Shown: piece by piece, positions 50,824-62,654 of the stretch | Layout of the letters: each line of letters begins with the position of its first letter | Position numbering within the stretch: the first letter of the stretch is position 1 | Assembly: GCF_900186985.1 (NCBI RefSeq) | Contig: NZ_LT906447.1 | Coordinates: 1,116,001-1,180,000, forward strand | Source of the DNA: Staphylococcus piscifermentans | Lineage (GTDB): Bacteria > Bacillota > Bacilli > Staphylococcales > Staphylococcaceae | DNA: 64,000 nucleotides | Reading direction: 5' to 3' | Position numbers and translations under genes: made by a program | Notes under the pieces: generated by a model | The model's input: the letters and a program-made list of their open reading frames with translations, nothing else | What the model was told of the DNA's origin: nothing | The model's database searches: none

Positions 50824-50877
50824 TTGACATTTCGCTATCTTAACCGTTATATTAATATTAAGTAATAATTATTATTA
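50824..50877 (+). promoter_or_regulatory. perR promoter with a Per-box-like operator
   Basis: TTGACA (50824-50829), 17 bases, TTATAT (50847-50852), then TAATAATTATTATTA (50863-50877), a perfect 7-1-7 inverted repeat close to the Fur-family Per box ATTATAATNATTATAAT. The box lies just downstream of the expected start of transcription, as needed for autorepression by PerR. Autorepression is known for S. aureus perR; here it is inferred from the site. Confidence 0.7.
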
Positions 50878-50898
50878 AGTAGAAAGACGGTGGATTAG

Positions 50899-51354
50899 AT
50901 GAGTGCAGAAATGGAATCTATTGAACATCAATTAGAGGACTCGATTGCATCTTTAAGAAACGCCGGAATCAGAATTACACCGCAAAGACAAGCTATCTTA
51001 AGATTTTTGATTTCAAGTGATACTCATCCAACTGCAGATGAAATTTATCAGGCACTGTCACCAGATTTTCCAAACATAAGTGTTGCGACAATTTATAATA
51101 ACTTGCGTGTGTTTAAGAAAACAGGTATTGTCAACGAACTGACATATGGAGATGCATCTAGTCGCTTTGATTTTAATACACATAATCATTATCACGTAAT
51201 TTGTGAAAACTGCGGAAAGATTGTTGACTTTCATTATCCGCAACTTCACGAAGTAGAACATTTAGCCCAACATGTAACAGGTTTCAAAATTTCCCATCAT
51301 AGAATGGAAATCTATGGACTATGTCCAGAATGCCAAGAAAAAGAAGATCAATAA
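50899..51354 (+). CDS. perR: Peroxide-responsive repressor PerR
   Basis: Fur-family metal-dependent repressor of catalase, alkyl hydroperoxide reductase, ferritin and related genes; inactivated by Fe-catalysed oxidation of its histidines. The 151-residue protein keeps all expected ligands: structural zinc cysteines 102, 105, 142 and 145, and regulatory residues H43, D91, H97, H99 and D110 (Bacillus numbering plus 6). Winged helix in 20-85. ATG follows GACGGTGG. The promoter carries a Per-like box. A terminator of the GAGAC type lies 145 bases downstream. Confidence 0.97.
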   Translation: MSAEMESIEHQLEDSIASLRNAGIRITPQRQAILRFLISSDTHPTADEIYQALSPDFPNISVATIYNNLRVFKKTGIVNELTYGDASSRFDFNTHNHYHVICENCGKIVDFHYPQLHEVEHLAQHVTGFKISHHRMEIYGLCPECQEKEDQ

Positions 51355-51499
51355 AAAGGTGAATACTCGATTCATTAAAGAAGAAATAGGAAAAAATAAT
51401 TGATTAAGAATTATTTAGTGCCTATATAGGTAAAGCTGATCAGAATAGAGTTTAGTTTGATACAAGTAAACAATTATTCAAACAGTGGCTGCCTATTCA

Positions 51500-51545
51500 A
51501 AAAGCAGTCTGAGACATAAATATCTCAGACTGCTTCTTTTTATAT
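51500..51545 (+). terminator. Terminator after perR
   Basis: Perfect 13-bp stem AAGCAGTCTGAGA (51502-51514) / TCTCAGACTGCTT (51523-51535), then CTTTTTAT. Member of the GAGAC hairpin family. Confidence 0.85.
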
Positions 51546-51755
51546 TTCGTTTTCTAATGAATTTGAAGGAAGTTAACAGCTTTTTAATAAAAAGGGAGGC
51601 ATATGAAAGTATTCATTTTTGAAAGGAAATGAATAAGTACACAAAATTTGAAAAGAAGAGGAGTACTGAATTACACGAATTGCACCATTGCACATCTAAC
51701 AATGCAATCAATCACACAAGAGGTAATATTATACGAAAATTATTTAAGATTTTTA

Positions 51756-51784
51756 TTGACTCATTCATTGCATCTTGATATGAT
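51756..51784 (+). promoter_or_regulatory. rrn promoter P1
   Basis: TTGACT (51756-51761), 17 bases, TATGAT (51779-51784). Confidence 0.7.
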
Positions 51785-51870
51785 GAATAGGTCGTTGAAA
51801 CGGCACAGTAAATTTCAGATTGAGTTTTAAAAGTTCTAATTAAAAACTTTAACAAAGTGTAAATTTTACT

Positions 51871-51899
51871 ATTGATTCTCGCTTGCAAACATTATAGAA
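51871..51899 (+). promoter_or_regulatory. rrn promoter P2
   Basis: TTGATT (51871-51876), 17 bases, TAGAAT (51894-51899). Confidence 0.65.
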
Positions 51900-51957
51900 T
51901 GTTTATTGTTGAGAAAAACGAACGAGACAGAACGAAAAAAACAAATTAAAAAAGTTC

Positions 51958-51986
51958 TTGACTTCGCTTTTCAAGTTTGATATAAT
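51958..51986 (+). promoter_or_regulatory. rrn promoter P3, strongest match
   Basis: TTGACT (51958-51963), 17 bases, TATAAT (51981-51986); expected start near 51993. Confidence 0.85.
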
Positions 51987-52012
51987 AGTTAAATGTAACA
52001 CGAAAAAATGAA

Positions 52013-52050
52013 CATTGAAAACTGAATGACAATATGTCAACGTTAATTCC
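52013..52050 (+). other. 16S rRNA processing stalk, 5' arm, with boxA-like element
   Basis: This segment is nearly the full reverse complement of 53711-53745 behind 16S, so the two would form the long RNase III stalk enclosing 16S. CATTGAAAACT at its start recurs before 23S (53959-53969) and resembles the Bacillus rrn antitermination boxA region. Confidence 0.75.
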
Positions 52051-52119
52051 AATTAACAAACGTCTTAAGACGTTTTAAAACAAATTAGTTTTTATGAGCT
52101 AGTCAAACAAATCATAAAC

Positions 52120-53682
<1,563 letters not shown>

Positions 53683-53710
53683 ATACGGAACAGTTTCAAT
53701 AGAAACTGAC

Positions 53711-53745
53711 GGAATAACGTGACATATTGTATTCAGTTTTGAATG
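53711..53745 (+). other. 16S rRNA processing stalk, 3' arm
   Basis: GGAATAACG...GACATATTGT...ATTCAGTTTT...GAATG pairs with the leader segment 52013-52050 with few mismatches. Processing site for RNase III. Confidence 0.75.
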
Positions 53746-53766
53746 TTTATTCATTCATTATTAAAT

Positions 53767-53843
<77 letters not shown>

Positions 53844-53863
53844 TTTAAATTTAATACATGTAT

Positions 53864-53939
53864 GGGGGCTTAGCTCAGCTGGGAGAGCGCCTGCTTTGCA
53901 CGCAGGAGGTCAGCGGTTCGATCCCGCTAGTCTCCACCA
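53864..53939 (+). tRNA. tRNA-Ala (TGC), spacer copy
   Basis: Complete cloverleaf, anticodon TGC, CCA encoded. Identical to the copy at 57915-57990. Confidence 0.97.
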
Positions 53940-53954
53940 TATAAGATTTTAAAT

Positions 53955-53985
53955 TGTACATTGAAAACTAGATAAGTAAGTAAAA
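53955..53985 (+). other. 23S rRNA processing stalk, 5' arm
   Basis: Pairs almost perfectly with 57057-57087 behind 23S; contains CATTGAAAACT, the same boxA-like element as in front of 16S. Confidence 0.7.
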
Positions 53986-54104
53986 ATAGATTTTACCAAG
54001 CAAAACCGAGTGAATTAGAGTTTTAAAAGCTTTATTCATTTAAATGAATCGCTAGTAATCGATTTGCCTACGGCAAAGAAGATTACTCACATAATTAATA
54101 ACGT

Positions 54105-57028
<2,924 letters not shown>

Positions 57029-57056
57029 AATTTCAAGTTTTGATTGGTAAATTGAT

Positions 57057-57087
57057 TTTACTTACTATCTAGTTTTGAATGTATAAG
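57057..57087 (+). other. 23S rRNA processing stalk, 3' arm
   Basis: Complement of 53955-53985 (ACTTACTATCTAGTTTTGAA core). Confidence 0.7.
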
Positions 57088-57097
57088 CATTCTATTG

Positions 57098-57212
57098 TCT
57101 GGTGACAATGGCAAAGAGGTCACACCTGTTCCCATGCCGAACACAGAAGTTAAGCTCTTTAGCGCCGATGGTAGTCGGACTTACGTTCCGCAAGAGTAGG
57201 ACGTTGCCAGGC
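57098..57212 (+). rRNA. rrf: 5S ribosomal RNA
   Basis: 115 bases from TCTGGTGAC to GTTGCCAGGC, with the conserved CCCATGCCGAACACAGAAGT. Length and ends match the staphylococcal 5S. Confidence 0.98.
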
Positions 57213-57223
57213 AATTATTAAAT

Positions 57224-57299
57224 GGAGAATTAGCTCAGCTGGGAGAGCATCTGCCTTACAAGCAGAGGGTCGGCGGTTCGAACCCGTCATTCTCCACCA
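57224..57299 (+). tRNA. tRNA-Val (TAC)
   Basis: Anticodon TAC, CCA encoded. First of 26 tRNA genes after 5S. Confidence 0.97.
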
Positions 57300-57307
57300 T
57301 TTAAATA

Positions 57308-57383
<76 letters not shown>

Positions 57384-57388
57384 TCTCA

Positions 57389-57464
57389 GAGCCATTAGCT
57401 CAGTTGGTAGAGCATCTGACTTTTAATCAGAGGGTCAGAGGTTCGAATCCTCTATGGCTCACCA
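57389..57464 (+). tRNA. tRNA-Lys (TTT)
   Basis: Anticodon TTT, CCA encoded. Confidence 0.97.
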
Positions 57465-57472
57465 TTTAAATA

Positions 57473-57554
57473 GCGGGTGTGGCGGAATTGGCAGACGCAC
57501 TAGACTTAGGATCTAGCGCCGCAAGGCGTGGGGGTTCGACTCCCTTCACCCGCA
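57473..57554 (+). tRNA. tRNA-Leu (TAG)
   Basis: Class II tRNA with a long variable arm, anticodon TAG; CCA not encoded. Confidence 0.96.
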
Positions 57555-57557
57555 TTT

Positions 57558-57632
57558 GCAGAAGTAGTTCAGCGGTAGAATACGACCTTGCCAAGGTCGG
57601 GGTCGCGGGTTCGAATCCCGTCTTCTGCTCCA
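57558..57632 (+). tRNA. tRNA-Gly (GCC), proteinogenic type
   Basis: Anticodon GCC, normal D-loop (AGCGGTAGA, so G18-G19 present) and T-loop (GTTCGAATC), CCA encoded. A useful contrast to the four unusual Gly genes later in the cluster. Confidence 0.97.
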
Positions 57633-57639
57633 TTATTTT

Positions 57640-57728
57640 GCCGGGGTGGCGGAACTGGCAGACGCACAGGACTTAAAATCCTGCGATAAGTGATTATCGT
57701 ACCGGTTCGATTCCGGTCCTCGGCACCA
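57640..57728 (+). tRNA. tRNA-Leu (TAA)
   Basis: Class II, anticodon TAA, CCA encoded. Confidence 0.97.
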
Positions 57729-57738
57729 ATTAAATTAT

Positions 57739-57812
57739 GCGCCCGTAGCTCAACTGGATAGAGCGTTTGACTACGGATCAAGAGGTTATGGGTTCGACTC
57801 CTATCGGGCGCG
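57739..57812 (+). tRNA. tRNA-Arg (ACG)
   Basis: Anticodon ACG, presumably edited to inosine by TadA; CCA not encoded. Confidence 0.96.
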
Positions 57813-57824
57813 CTTTTATTTCTA

Positions 57825-57898
57825 CGGGAAGTAGCTCAGCTTGGTAGAGCACTTGGTTTGGGACCAAGGGGTCGTAGGTTCGAATCCTGTCTTCCCGA
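57825..57898 (+). tRNA. tRNA-Pro (TGG)
   Basis: Anticodon TGG, CCA not encoded. Confidence 0.96.
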
Positions 57899-57914
57899 TA
57901 ACCTTAGAAAATAT

Positions 57915-57990
57915 GGGGGCTTAGCTCAGCTGGGAGAGCGCCTGCTTTGCACGCAGGAGGTCAGCGGTTCGATCCCGCTAGTCTCCACCA
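57915..57990 (+). tRNA. tRNA-Ala (TGC), cluster copy
   Basis: Identical to the spacer copy at 53864-53939; CCA encoded. Confidence 0.97.
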
Positions 57991-58020
57991 TATTTATTAT
58001 TTACAACATAACTTTACAAT

Positions 58021-58094
58021 GGCGGTGTAGCTCAGCTGGCTAGAGCGTACGGTTCATACCCGTGAGGTCGGGGGTTCGATCCCCTCCACCGCCA
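58021..58094 (+). tRNA. tRNA-Met (CAT), elongator
   Basis: Anticodon CAT, paired first base, so not the initiator; CCA not encoded. Confidence 0.93.
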
Positions 58095-58122
58095 CTCATT
58101 ATTAGTTGTAGCATTATATATT

Positions 58123-58196
58123 GGACCTTTAGCTCAGTTGGTTAGAGCTAACGGCTCATAACCGTTCGGTCGCAGGTTCGAGTCCTGCAAGGTCCA
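58123..58196 (+). tRNA. tRNA with CAT anticodon, probable tRNA-Ile2 (lysidine-modified)
   Basis: Acceptor GGACCTT/AAGGTCC matches the Bacillus minor tRNA-Ile whose C34 is changed to lysidine by TilS to read AUA. Position after tRNA-Met is also as in Bacillus. CCA not encoded. Confidence 0.85.
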
Positions 58197-58208
58197 TATA
58201 ATTTTTTA

Positions 58209-58301
58209 GGAGGAATACCCAAGTCCGGCTGAAGGGATCGGTCTTGAAAACCGACAGGGGCTTAATGGCCCGCGGGGGTTCGAATCCCTCTTCCTCCGCC
58301 A
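58209..58301 (+). tRNA. tRNA-Ser (TGA)
   Basis: Class II with long variable arm, anticodon TGA, CCA encoded. Confidence 0.97.
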
Positions 58302-58317
58302 TTATAAATTTTATTAC

Positions 58318-58391
<74 letters not shown>

Positions 58392-58404
58392 TTTTATTAT
58401 GTCT

Positions 58405-58480
58405 GGTCTCGTAGTGTAGCGGTTAACACGCCTGCCTGTCACGCAGGAGATCGCGGGTTCGATTCCCGTCGAGACCGCCA
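58405..58480 (+). tRNA. tRNA-Asp (GTC)
   Basis: Anticodon GTC, CCA encoded. Confidence 0.97.
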
Positions 58481-58497
58481 TTATATTTAATAATTAT

Positions 58498-58573
58498 GGT
58501 TCAGTAGCTCAGTTGGTAGAGCAATGGATTGAAGCTCCATGTGTCGGCAGTTCGACTCTGTCCTGAACCACCA
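58498..58573 (+). tRNA. tRNA-Phe (GAA)
   Basis: Anticodon GAA, CCA encoded. Confidence 0.97.
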
Positions 58574-58576
58574 TTT

Positions 58577-58652
<76 letters not shown>

Positions 58653-58656
58653 TCTT

Positions 58657-58740
58657 GGAGGGGTAGCGAAGTGGCTAAACGCGGCGGACTGTAAATCCGC
58701 TCCTTCGGGTTCGGCAGTTCGAATCTGCCCCCCTCCACCA
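58657..58740 (+). tRNA. tRNA-Tyr (GTA)
   Basis: Class II, anticodon GTA, CCA encoded. Confidence 0.97.
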
Positions 58741-58755
58741 TCTTAATAATTTAAT

Positions 58756-58829
58756 AGGGGCATAGTTCAACGGTAGAATAGAGGTCTCCAAAACCTTTGA
58801 TGTGGGTTCGATTCCTACTGCCCCTGCCA
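58756..58829 (+). tRNA. tRNA-Trp (CCA)
   Basis: Anticodon CCA, 3' CCA encoded. Confidence 0.96.
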
Positions 58830-58830
58830 T

Positions 58831-58904
58831 GGCGACTGTGGTGAAGTGGTTAACACATCGGATTGTGGTTCCGACATTCGTGGGTTCGATTCCCATCAGT
58901 CGCC
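58831..58904 (+). tRNA. tRNA-His (GTG)
   Basis: Anticodon GTG; the eight-base acceptor pairing includes the extra G-1 with C73 required by HisRS. CCA not encoded. Confidence 0.96.
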
Positions 58905-58915
58905 CTTAATATTAA

Positions 58916-58987
58916 TGGGCTATAGCCAAGCGGTAAGGCAACGGACTTTGACTCCGTCACTCACTGGTTCGAATCCAGTTAGCCCAG
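58916..58987 (+). tRNA. tRNA-Gln (TTG)
   Basis: Anticodon TTG, CCA not encoded. This is the substrate that GatCAB (encoded in this window) amidates after mis-charging with Glu. Confidence 0.96.
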
Positions 58988-58994
58988 TTATTTT

Positions 58995-59066
58995 GGCGGC
59001 ATAGCCAAGTGGTAAGGCCAAGGTCTGCAAAACCTTTATTCACCGGTTCAAATCCGGTTGCCGCCT
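58995..59066 (+). tRNA. tRNA-Cys (GCA)
   Basis: Anticodon GCA, CCA not encoded. Confidence 0.96.
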
Positions 59067-59077
59067 TCATGAAATAT

Positions 59078-59152
59078 GCGGGAGTAGTTCAACTCTTAGA
59101 ATACATTCCTTCCCGGAATGAGATATAGGTGCAAATCCTATCTTCCGCTCCA
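59078..59152 (+). tRNA. tRNA-Gly (TCC), non-proteinogenic type, copy 1
   Basis: Anticodon TCC. The D-loop reads AACTCTTAG without the G18-G19 pair and the T-loop is TGCAAAT, with G in place of pseudouridine 55. Such tRNAs bind EF-Tu poorly and donate glycine to peptidoglycan bridges in staphylococci. This copy alone keeps C56. CCA encoded. Confidence 0.94.
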
Positions 59153-59162
59153 TTAAAATTTT

Positions 59163-59237
59163 GCGGGAATAGTTCAACTTTCAGAACACGTTCCTTCCCG
59201 GAACGAGGTATAGGTGTAAATCCTATTTTCCGCTCCA
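59163..59237 (+). tRNA. tRNA-Gly (TCC), non-proteinogenic type, copy 2
   Basis: As copy 1 but D-loop AACTTTCAG, T-loop TGTAAAT, anticodon stem CGTTC/GAACG, and a compensated acceptor pair A7-T66. CCA encoded. Confidence 0.94.
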
Positions 59238-59247
59238 TATATAATAT

Positions 59248-59322
59248 GCGGGAGTAGTTCAACTCTCAGAACACATTCCTTCCCGGAATGAGATATAGGT
59301 GTAAATCCTATCTTCCGCTCCA
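59248..59322 (+). tRNA. tRNA-Gly (TCC), non-proteinogenic type, copy 3
   Basis: Anticodon stem like copy 1 (CATTC/GAATG), T-loop TGTAAAT like copy 2, D-loop AACTCTCAG. CCA encoded. Confidence 0.94.
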
Positions 59323-59332
59323 TTAAAATTTT

Positions 59333-59407
59333 GCGGGAGTAGTTCAACTTTCAGAACACGTTCCTTCCCGGAACGAGGTATAGGTGTAAATCCTATCTTC
59401 CGCTCCA
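59333..59407 (+). tRNA. tRNA-Gly (TCC), non-proteinogenic type, copy 4
   Basis: Nearly the same as copy 2, with acceptor G7-C66. The spacing and the flanking ATTAAAATTTT repeat in front of copies 2 and 4 suggest duplication of a two-gene unit. CCA encoded. Confidence 0.94.
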
Positions 59408-59412
59408 ATTTA

Positions 59413-59497
59413 GCCGGCGTGGCGGAATTGGCAGACGCGCGGGACTCAAAATCCCGTTCCAGTCAATGGAGTGTCGGTTCGACCCCGACCGCCGGTA
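59413..59497 (+). tRNA. tRNA-Leu (CAA)
   Basis: Class II, anticodon CAA, CCA not encoded; G1-T72 at the acceptor end. Last gene of the cluster. Confidence 0.95.
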
Positions 59498-59523
59498 TTT
59501 TGATAAAAACATTTAGAGTGTTT

Positions 59524-59566
59524 TAAAAGTAGGAATCTTGTTAAATCAAGGTTTCTACTTTTTTTA
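59524..59566 (+). terminator. Terminator of the rrn-tRNA operon
   Basis: Fifteen-bp stem AAAGTAGGAATCTTG / CAAGGTTTCTACTTT (59526-59540 with 59547-59561; two wobble or mismatch pairs) and a T run. Confidence 0.85.
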
Positions 59567-59589
59567 TGCGCATAAAGAAGAAACTTTTT

Positions 59590-59661
59590 GGCCACACGGT
59601 GGTCACATTGGACACATTTAAAAGTGTACTTTGGCCACAATTTTGGTCATATTTGGCTAAT
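59590..59661. repeat. Cluster of degenerate GGNCACA heptamers
   Basis: GGCCACA 59590, GGTCACA 59601, GGACACA 59610, GGCCACA 59633, GGTCATA 59645 and GGCTAAT 59655, all in direct orientation about 100 bases after tRNA-Leu. Could be integrase arm-type sites or the remnant end of an integrase gene of a former tRNA-integrated element; no integrase is present. Confidence 0.35.
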
Positions 59662-59933
59662 ACTTTTTGGGATTTTTTGTCGATTTAATGCGTTTCTTTT
59701 ATAAATGACAATAATCTTTTATCATTAATTTCTTACAACACTCCTTCATTTTGTTAACACATTCTTTATTCTTTTTACAAATATGCGTCTACTATCATTG
59801 TTTCTTAGTATTCTCAGTTTTCTTTTAGGCCCAATTTAATCAAGTACAATAATGAAAATTTACATTGTAGCTGAGGTTACTTTGTTATAGAATATTATAC
59901 ATAGTTTAAGAACGGAGGATATATTAACAACTT

Positions 59934-60992
59934 ATGGCTAAATCAGAAATGAATGTGAAAGTATTTTTTAGTAATATTTTAAATGCCGTTGGAGCGGGTG
60001 TGGTGATTGCATTACTGCCTAACGCTTTATTAGGTGAACTTTTGAAGTTTTTTAAAGATGGAAATGAATATTTAGAAACGATTTATCAAATTGTAATTAC
60101 GATTCAATCATTTATGGCGTTTATAATTGGGATATTAGCTGCACATCAATTTAAGTTTAATGGAGCTGGAGCAGCAATGATTGGGACTTCTGCTATGATT
60201 GGATCCGGTGCAGTAGTTATCAGCAAACAAGGAGTTGCGCTTAAAGGTATTGGAGATATTATTAACATCATTCTTGTAGTTATGATTGCTTGTCTATTGT
60301 TTTTAATTTTCTCTGGCAGATTAGGGTCACTTGAAATGATTTTACTACCAGTTATTATACCTGTAGTTTCTGGATTTATAGGATTAGTAACGTTACCTTA
60401 TATTTCTCATATTACTAAAGCGATTGGTAGTTTAATTAATTCATTTACAGAATTAAATCCATTATTAATGAGTATTTTAATTTCAATTACATATTCATTA
60501 TTGATGGTAACTCCAATTTCATTAGTGGCTATTGCAACGGCGATTGGATTGACTGGTCTTGGAAGTGGTGCAGCTAACTTAGGTATTGTTGCTGCCTGTA
60601 TCACATTCTTATGGGGATCATTACGTGTTAACAAATTAGGAGTGAATCTCATATTAATTATTGGGGCTGCTAAAATGATGATACCTGTTTATTTCAAGCA
60701 TTTGATTATTGCGGTGCCGTTAGCGATAAATGGTTTGATTACCGGTATCATTGCGTACTTACTTAAAGTACAGGGAACACCAATGTCGGCTGGATTTGGC
60801 TACACTGGTTTAGTAGGACCTATTAATGCATTTGCCAGAATGAAAGGTGACCCTACAATGAATATTATTTTATTAGCGTTCGGTTACTTCATTATTCCAT
60901 TTGTACTTGGCTTTGTAGTACACCAAATTTGCAAAAAAGTAATTCCTGGCTATAGTGATGAAATTTATAAATTTGAATTACCTAAAAATTAG
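59934..60992 (+). CDS. PTS_EIIC_2 family membrane protein, orphan
   Basis: A 352-residue integral membrane protein with about nine to ten helices, of the PTS_EIIC_2 type (for example the conserved GTPMSAGFGYTGLVGPINAF near 284-303 and NLGIVAACITFLWGSLRVNK near 215-234). The family resembles PTS sugar permeases, but no IIA or IIB partner lies nearby, so whether it works with the phosphotransferase system is unclear. ATG 59934 is the only possible start; the GGAGG box at 59914-59918 is unusually far, 15 bases away. Own transcription unit between two terminators. Confidence 0.82.
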   Translation: MAKSEMNVKVFFSNILNAVGAGVVIALLPNALLGELLKFFKDGNEYLETIYQIVITIQSFMAFIIGILAAHQFKFNGAGAAMIGTSAMIGSGAVVISKQGVALKGIGDIINIILVVMIACLLFLIFSGRLGSLEMILLPVIIPVVSGFIGLVTLPYISHITKAIGSLINSFTELNPLLMSILISITYSLLMVTPISLVAIATAIGLTGLGSGAANLGIVAACITFLWGSLRVNKLGVNLILIIGAAKMMIPVYFKHLIIAVPLAINGLITGIIAYLLKVQGTPMSAGFGYTGLVGPINAFARMKGDPTMNIILLAFGYFIIPFVLGFVVHQICKKVIPGYSDEIYKFELPKN

Positions 60993-61000
60993 AGCTTGGA

Positions 61001-61036
61001 AGCTGAGGCATTATATCAATGTCTCGGCTTTTTATG
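61001..61036 (+). terminator. Terminator after the PTS IIC-like gene
   Basis: Stem AGCTGAGGCATT (61001-61012) / AATGTCTCGGCT (61018-61029, G-T pairs) with a T run. Member of the GAGAC/GGGACA family. Confidence 0.8.
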
Positions 61037-61121
61037 TTGTCTGTCTATTATTAATTCTAGCTTATTTTCTTTTTACGGAAAGGTCATCACAATTATTTGT
61101 CAGAAAATTTTAAAAATAGTA

Positions 61122-61150
61122 TTGCATAATAATACGCATAAATGTATAAT
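61122..61150 (+). promoter_or_regulatory. Promoter of the glutamine-type ABC transporter operon
   Basis: TTGCAT (61122-61127), 17 bases, TATAAT (61145-61150), 29 bases before the ATG. Confidence 0.75.
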
Positions 61151-61178
61151 AATTCCAAGAACAAGGAGGCTTGCAACT

Positions 61179-62654
61179 ATGGGAAGTAAACAAGTAATGT
61201 ACACATTGAAAATTGTAACGAGTTTGCTTTTGATATTTACAATTGTTTTTTCAACATTTGGAGTGAAAGCAAACGCTGCAGAGCAGGATAAGAATTGGGA
61301 CAAAATTAAGGAAAGAGGAGTTTTAAGAGTAGGGCTTTCTGCTGATTATGCACCATTAGAATTTGAAAGTCATAAGAATGGTAAACGTGAATATGCAGGT
61401 ATTGATATCGAAATTGCTAAGAAAATCGCAAAAGATAACGGTTTGAAATTAAAAATTGAAAATATGAACTTTGACAGTTTGTTAGGTGCTTTAAAGACTG
61501 GGAAAATAGATATGATTATTTCAGGAATGACACCGACACCTGATCGTAAAAAAGAAGTAGACTTTTCTGATTCATATTTAAAATCTTCGCAAACAATGGT
61601 CGTGAAAAAAACAGATATCGATAAGTACAAATCTTTAAAGGACTTTGCAAATAAACGAATCGGCGCTCAAAAACAAACGACGCAAGAACAACTGGCTAAA
61701 ACCGAAATTGAAAATGCAGATGTTCAATCAATGACCCGTCTGCCAGAAGTCATATTATCACTGAAAAGCAATAAAATTGACGGAGCTATTATCGAGGGAC
61801 CGGTTGCCGAAGCTTACTTAAAGCAAAATCCTGAATTAGGGTTTGCTAAAGTTAAGTTTTCAGAACCTGACAAAGATACTTGTATAGCTGTAGCAAAAGA
61901 CTCACCGGTTTTTCTAGATCATTTGAATACTTCAATTAAGAATATTAAAGATCAAGGATTGATTGAAAAATATAAAGATACAGCGGCACAAGCTATGGAT
62001 GAGGACGGGAATTTCTTCACTAAATATAGTTCTTTCTTTATAACTGGTATTAAAAACACGATATTGATTTCGATTGTGGGAGTAGTTTTAGGGGCATTCT
62101 TTGGTGCTTTACTAGCTTTAATGAAATTAAGCTCCTTCAAACCTTTAAAATGGTTAGCAACTATTTATATTGAGTTTATCAGAGGTACACCGTTGCTGGT
62201 ACAAGTATTCTTAGTCTTCTTCGGAACAACAGCAGCTCTTGGATTGAATATATCTGCGATGATATGCGGGATGATAGCGATGGTAGTTAACTGTGCAGCT
62301 TATATCGCTGAGATTATAAGAGCGGGTATTAATGCTGTTGATAAAGGGCAAACCGAAGCGGCAAGAAGCTTAGGATTAAGTTATGGTCAAACTATGAAAA
62401 CTATTATTTTGCCTCAAGCTATTAAGAACATCTTGCCGGCTTTAGGTAATGAATTTGTAACTGTAATTAAAGAATCGTCAATTGTATCTGTTATTGGTGT
62501 AAGTGAAATTATGTTCAATGCGCAAGTGGTTCAAGGAGCATCTTTCGATCCATTTACACCTTTGTTAGTTGCAGCAATCTTATACTTCATTTTGACATTT
62601 GTATTGTCTAGAGTGATGTATTTCTTTGAAGGGAGAATGAAAGTCAGTGATTAA
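61179..62654 (+). CDS. glnP: Amino acid ABC transporter, fused substrate-binding protein and permease (GlnH-GlnP type)
   Basis: Imports glutamine or a related polar amino acid. The 491-residue protein has a signal peptide (1-33, ending ANA-AE), one SBP_bac_3 domain (about 45-265) with [15 protein letters not shown] and the ligand contacts [19 protein letters not shown], and a fused permease domain (about 285-490) with the EAA loop [20 protein letters not shown]. The fusion means each dimer carries two tethered binding domains, as in GlnPQ of lactic acid bacteria. ATG 61179 follows AAGGAGG; a longer frame upstream runs into the preceding terminator and is wrong. Overlaps the ATPase gene. Confidence 0.92.
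   Translation: MGSKQVMYTLKIVTSLLLIFTIVFSTFGVKANAAEQDKNWDKIKERGVLRVGLSADYAPLEFESHKNGKREYAGIDIEIAKKIAKDNGLKLKIENMNFDSLLGALKTGKIDMIISGMTPTPDRKKEVDFSDSYLKSSQTMVVKKTDIDKYKSLKDFANKRIGAQKQTTQEQLAKTEIENADVQSMTRLPEVILSLKSNKIDGAIIEGPVAEAYLKQNPELGFAKVKFSEPDKDTCIAVAKDSPVFLDHLNTSIKNIKDQGLIEKYKDTAAQAMDEDGNFFTKYSSFFITGIKNTILISIVGVVLGAFFGALLALMKLSSFKPLKWLATIYIEFIRGTPLLVQVFLVFFGTTAALGLNISAMICGMIAMVVNCAAYIAEIIRAGINAVDKGQTEAARSLGLSYGQTMKTIILPQAIKNILPALGNEFVTVIKESSIVSVIGVSEIMFNAQVVQGASFDPFTPLLVAAILYFILTFVLSRVMYFFEGRMKVSD

Larger units (their letters stand above)
51355..52119 (+). other. Intergenic region between perR and 16S rRNA
   Basis: About 765 bases without a credible protein gene (a 60-codon frame at 51648-51830 has no ribosome-binding site and overlaps a promoter). 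It holds the perR terminator, three tandem rrn promoters, and the rrn leader with the 16S processing arm and a perfect 16-base palindrome AACGTCTTAAGACGTT (52059-52074). Confidence 0.8.
59498..59933. other. Intergenic region after the tRNA cluster
   Basis: About 435 bases with no credible gene. It holds the cluster terminator (59524-59566), a group of six degenerate GGNCACA heptamers (59590-59661, described in the findings), and the AT-rich promoter region of the PTS gene. On the minus strand a frame overlapping tRNA-Leu is a shadow. Confidence 0.7.

Noticed and set aside
51648..51830. 60-codon ORF upstream of the rrn operon
   Set aside because: No ribosome-binding site, no recognisable protein, and it overlaps rrn promoter P1.
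59078..59407. CRISPR-like array suggested by four regularly spaced repeats
   Set aside because: The repeats are complete tRNA-Gly genes with cloverleaf folding and encoded CCA. No CRISPR array or cas gene was found in the window.
59446..59640. Minus-strand ORF overlapping tRNA-Leu
   Set aside because: Its C-terminal part is the reverse translation of the tRNA, a common annotation artefact, and no start signal is present. A decayed integrase end was considered, but no integrase motif is seen.
60996..61178. N-terminal extension of the GlnH-GlnP fusion
   Set aside because: The extension begins next to the preceding terminator, which it includes; the AAGGAGG and signal peptide support the start at 61179.
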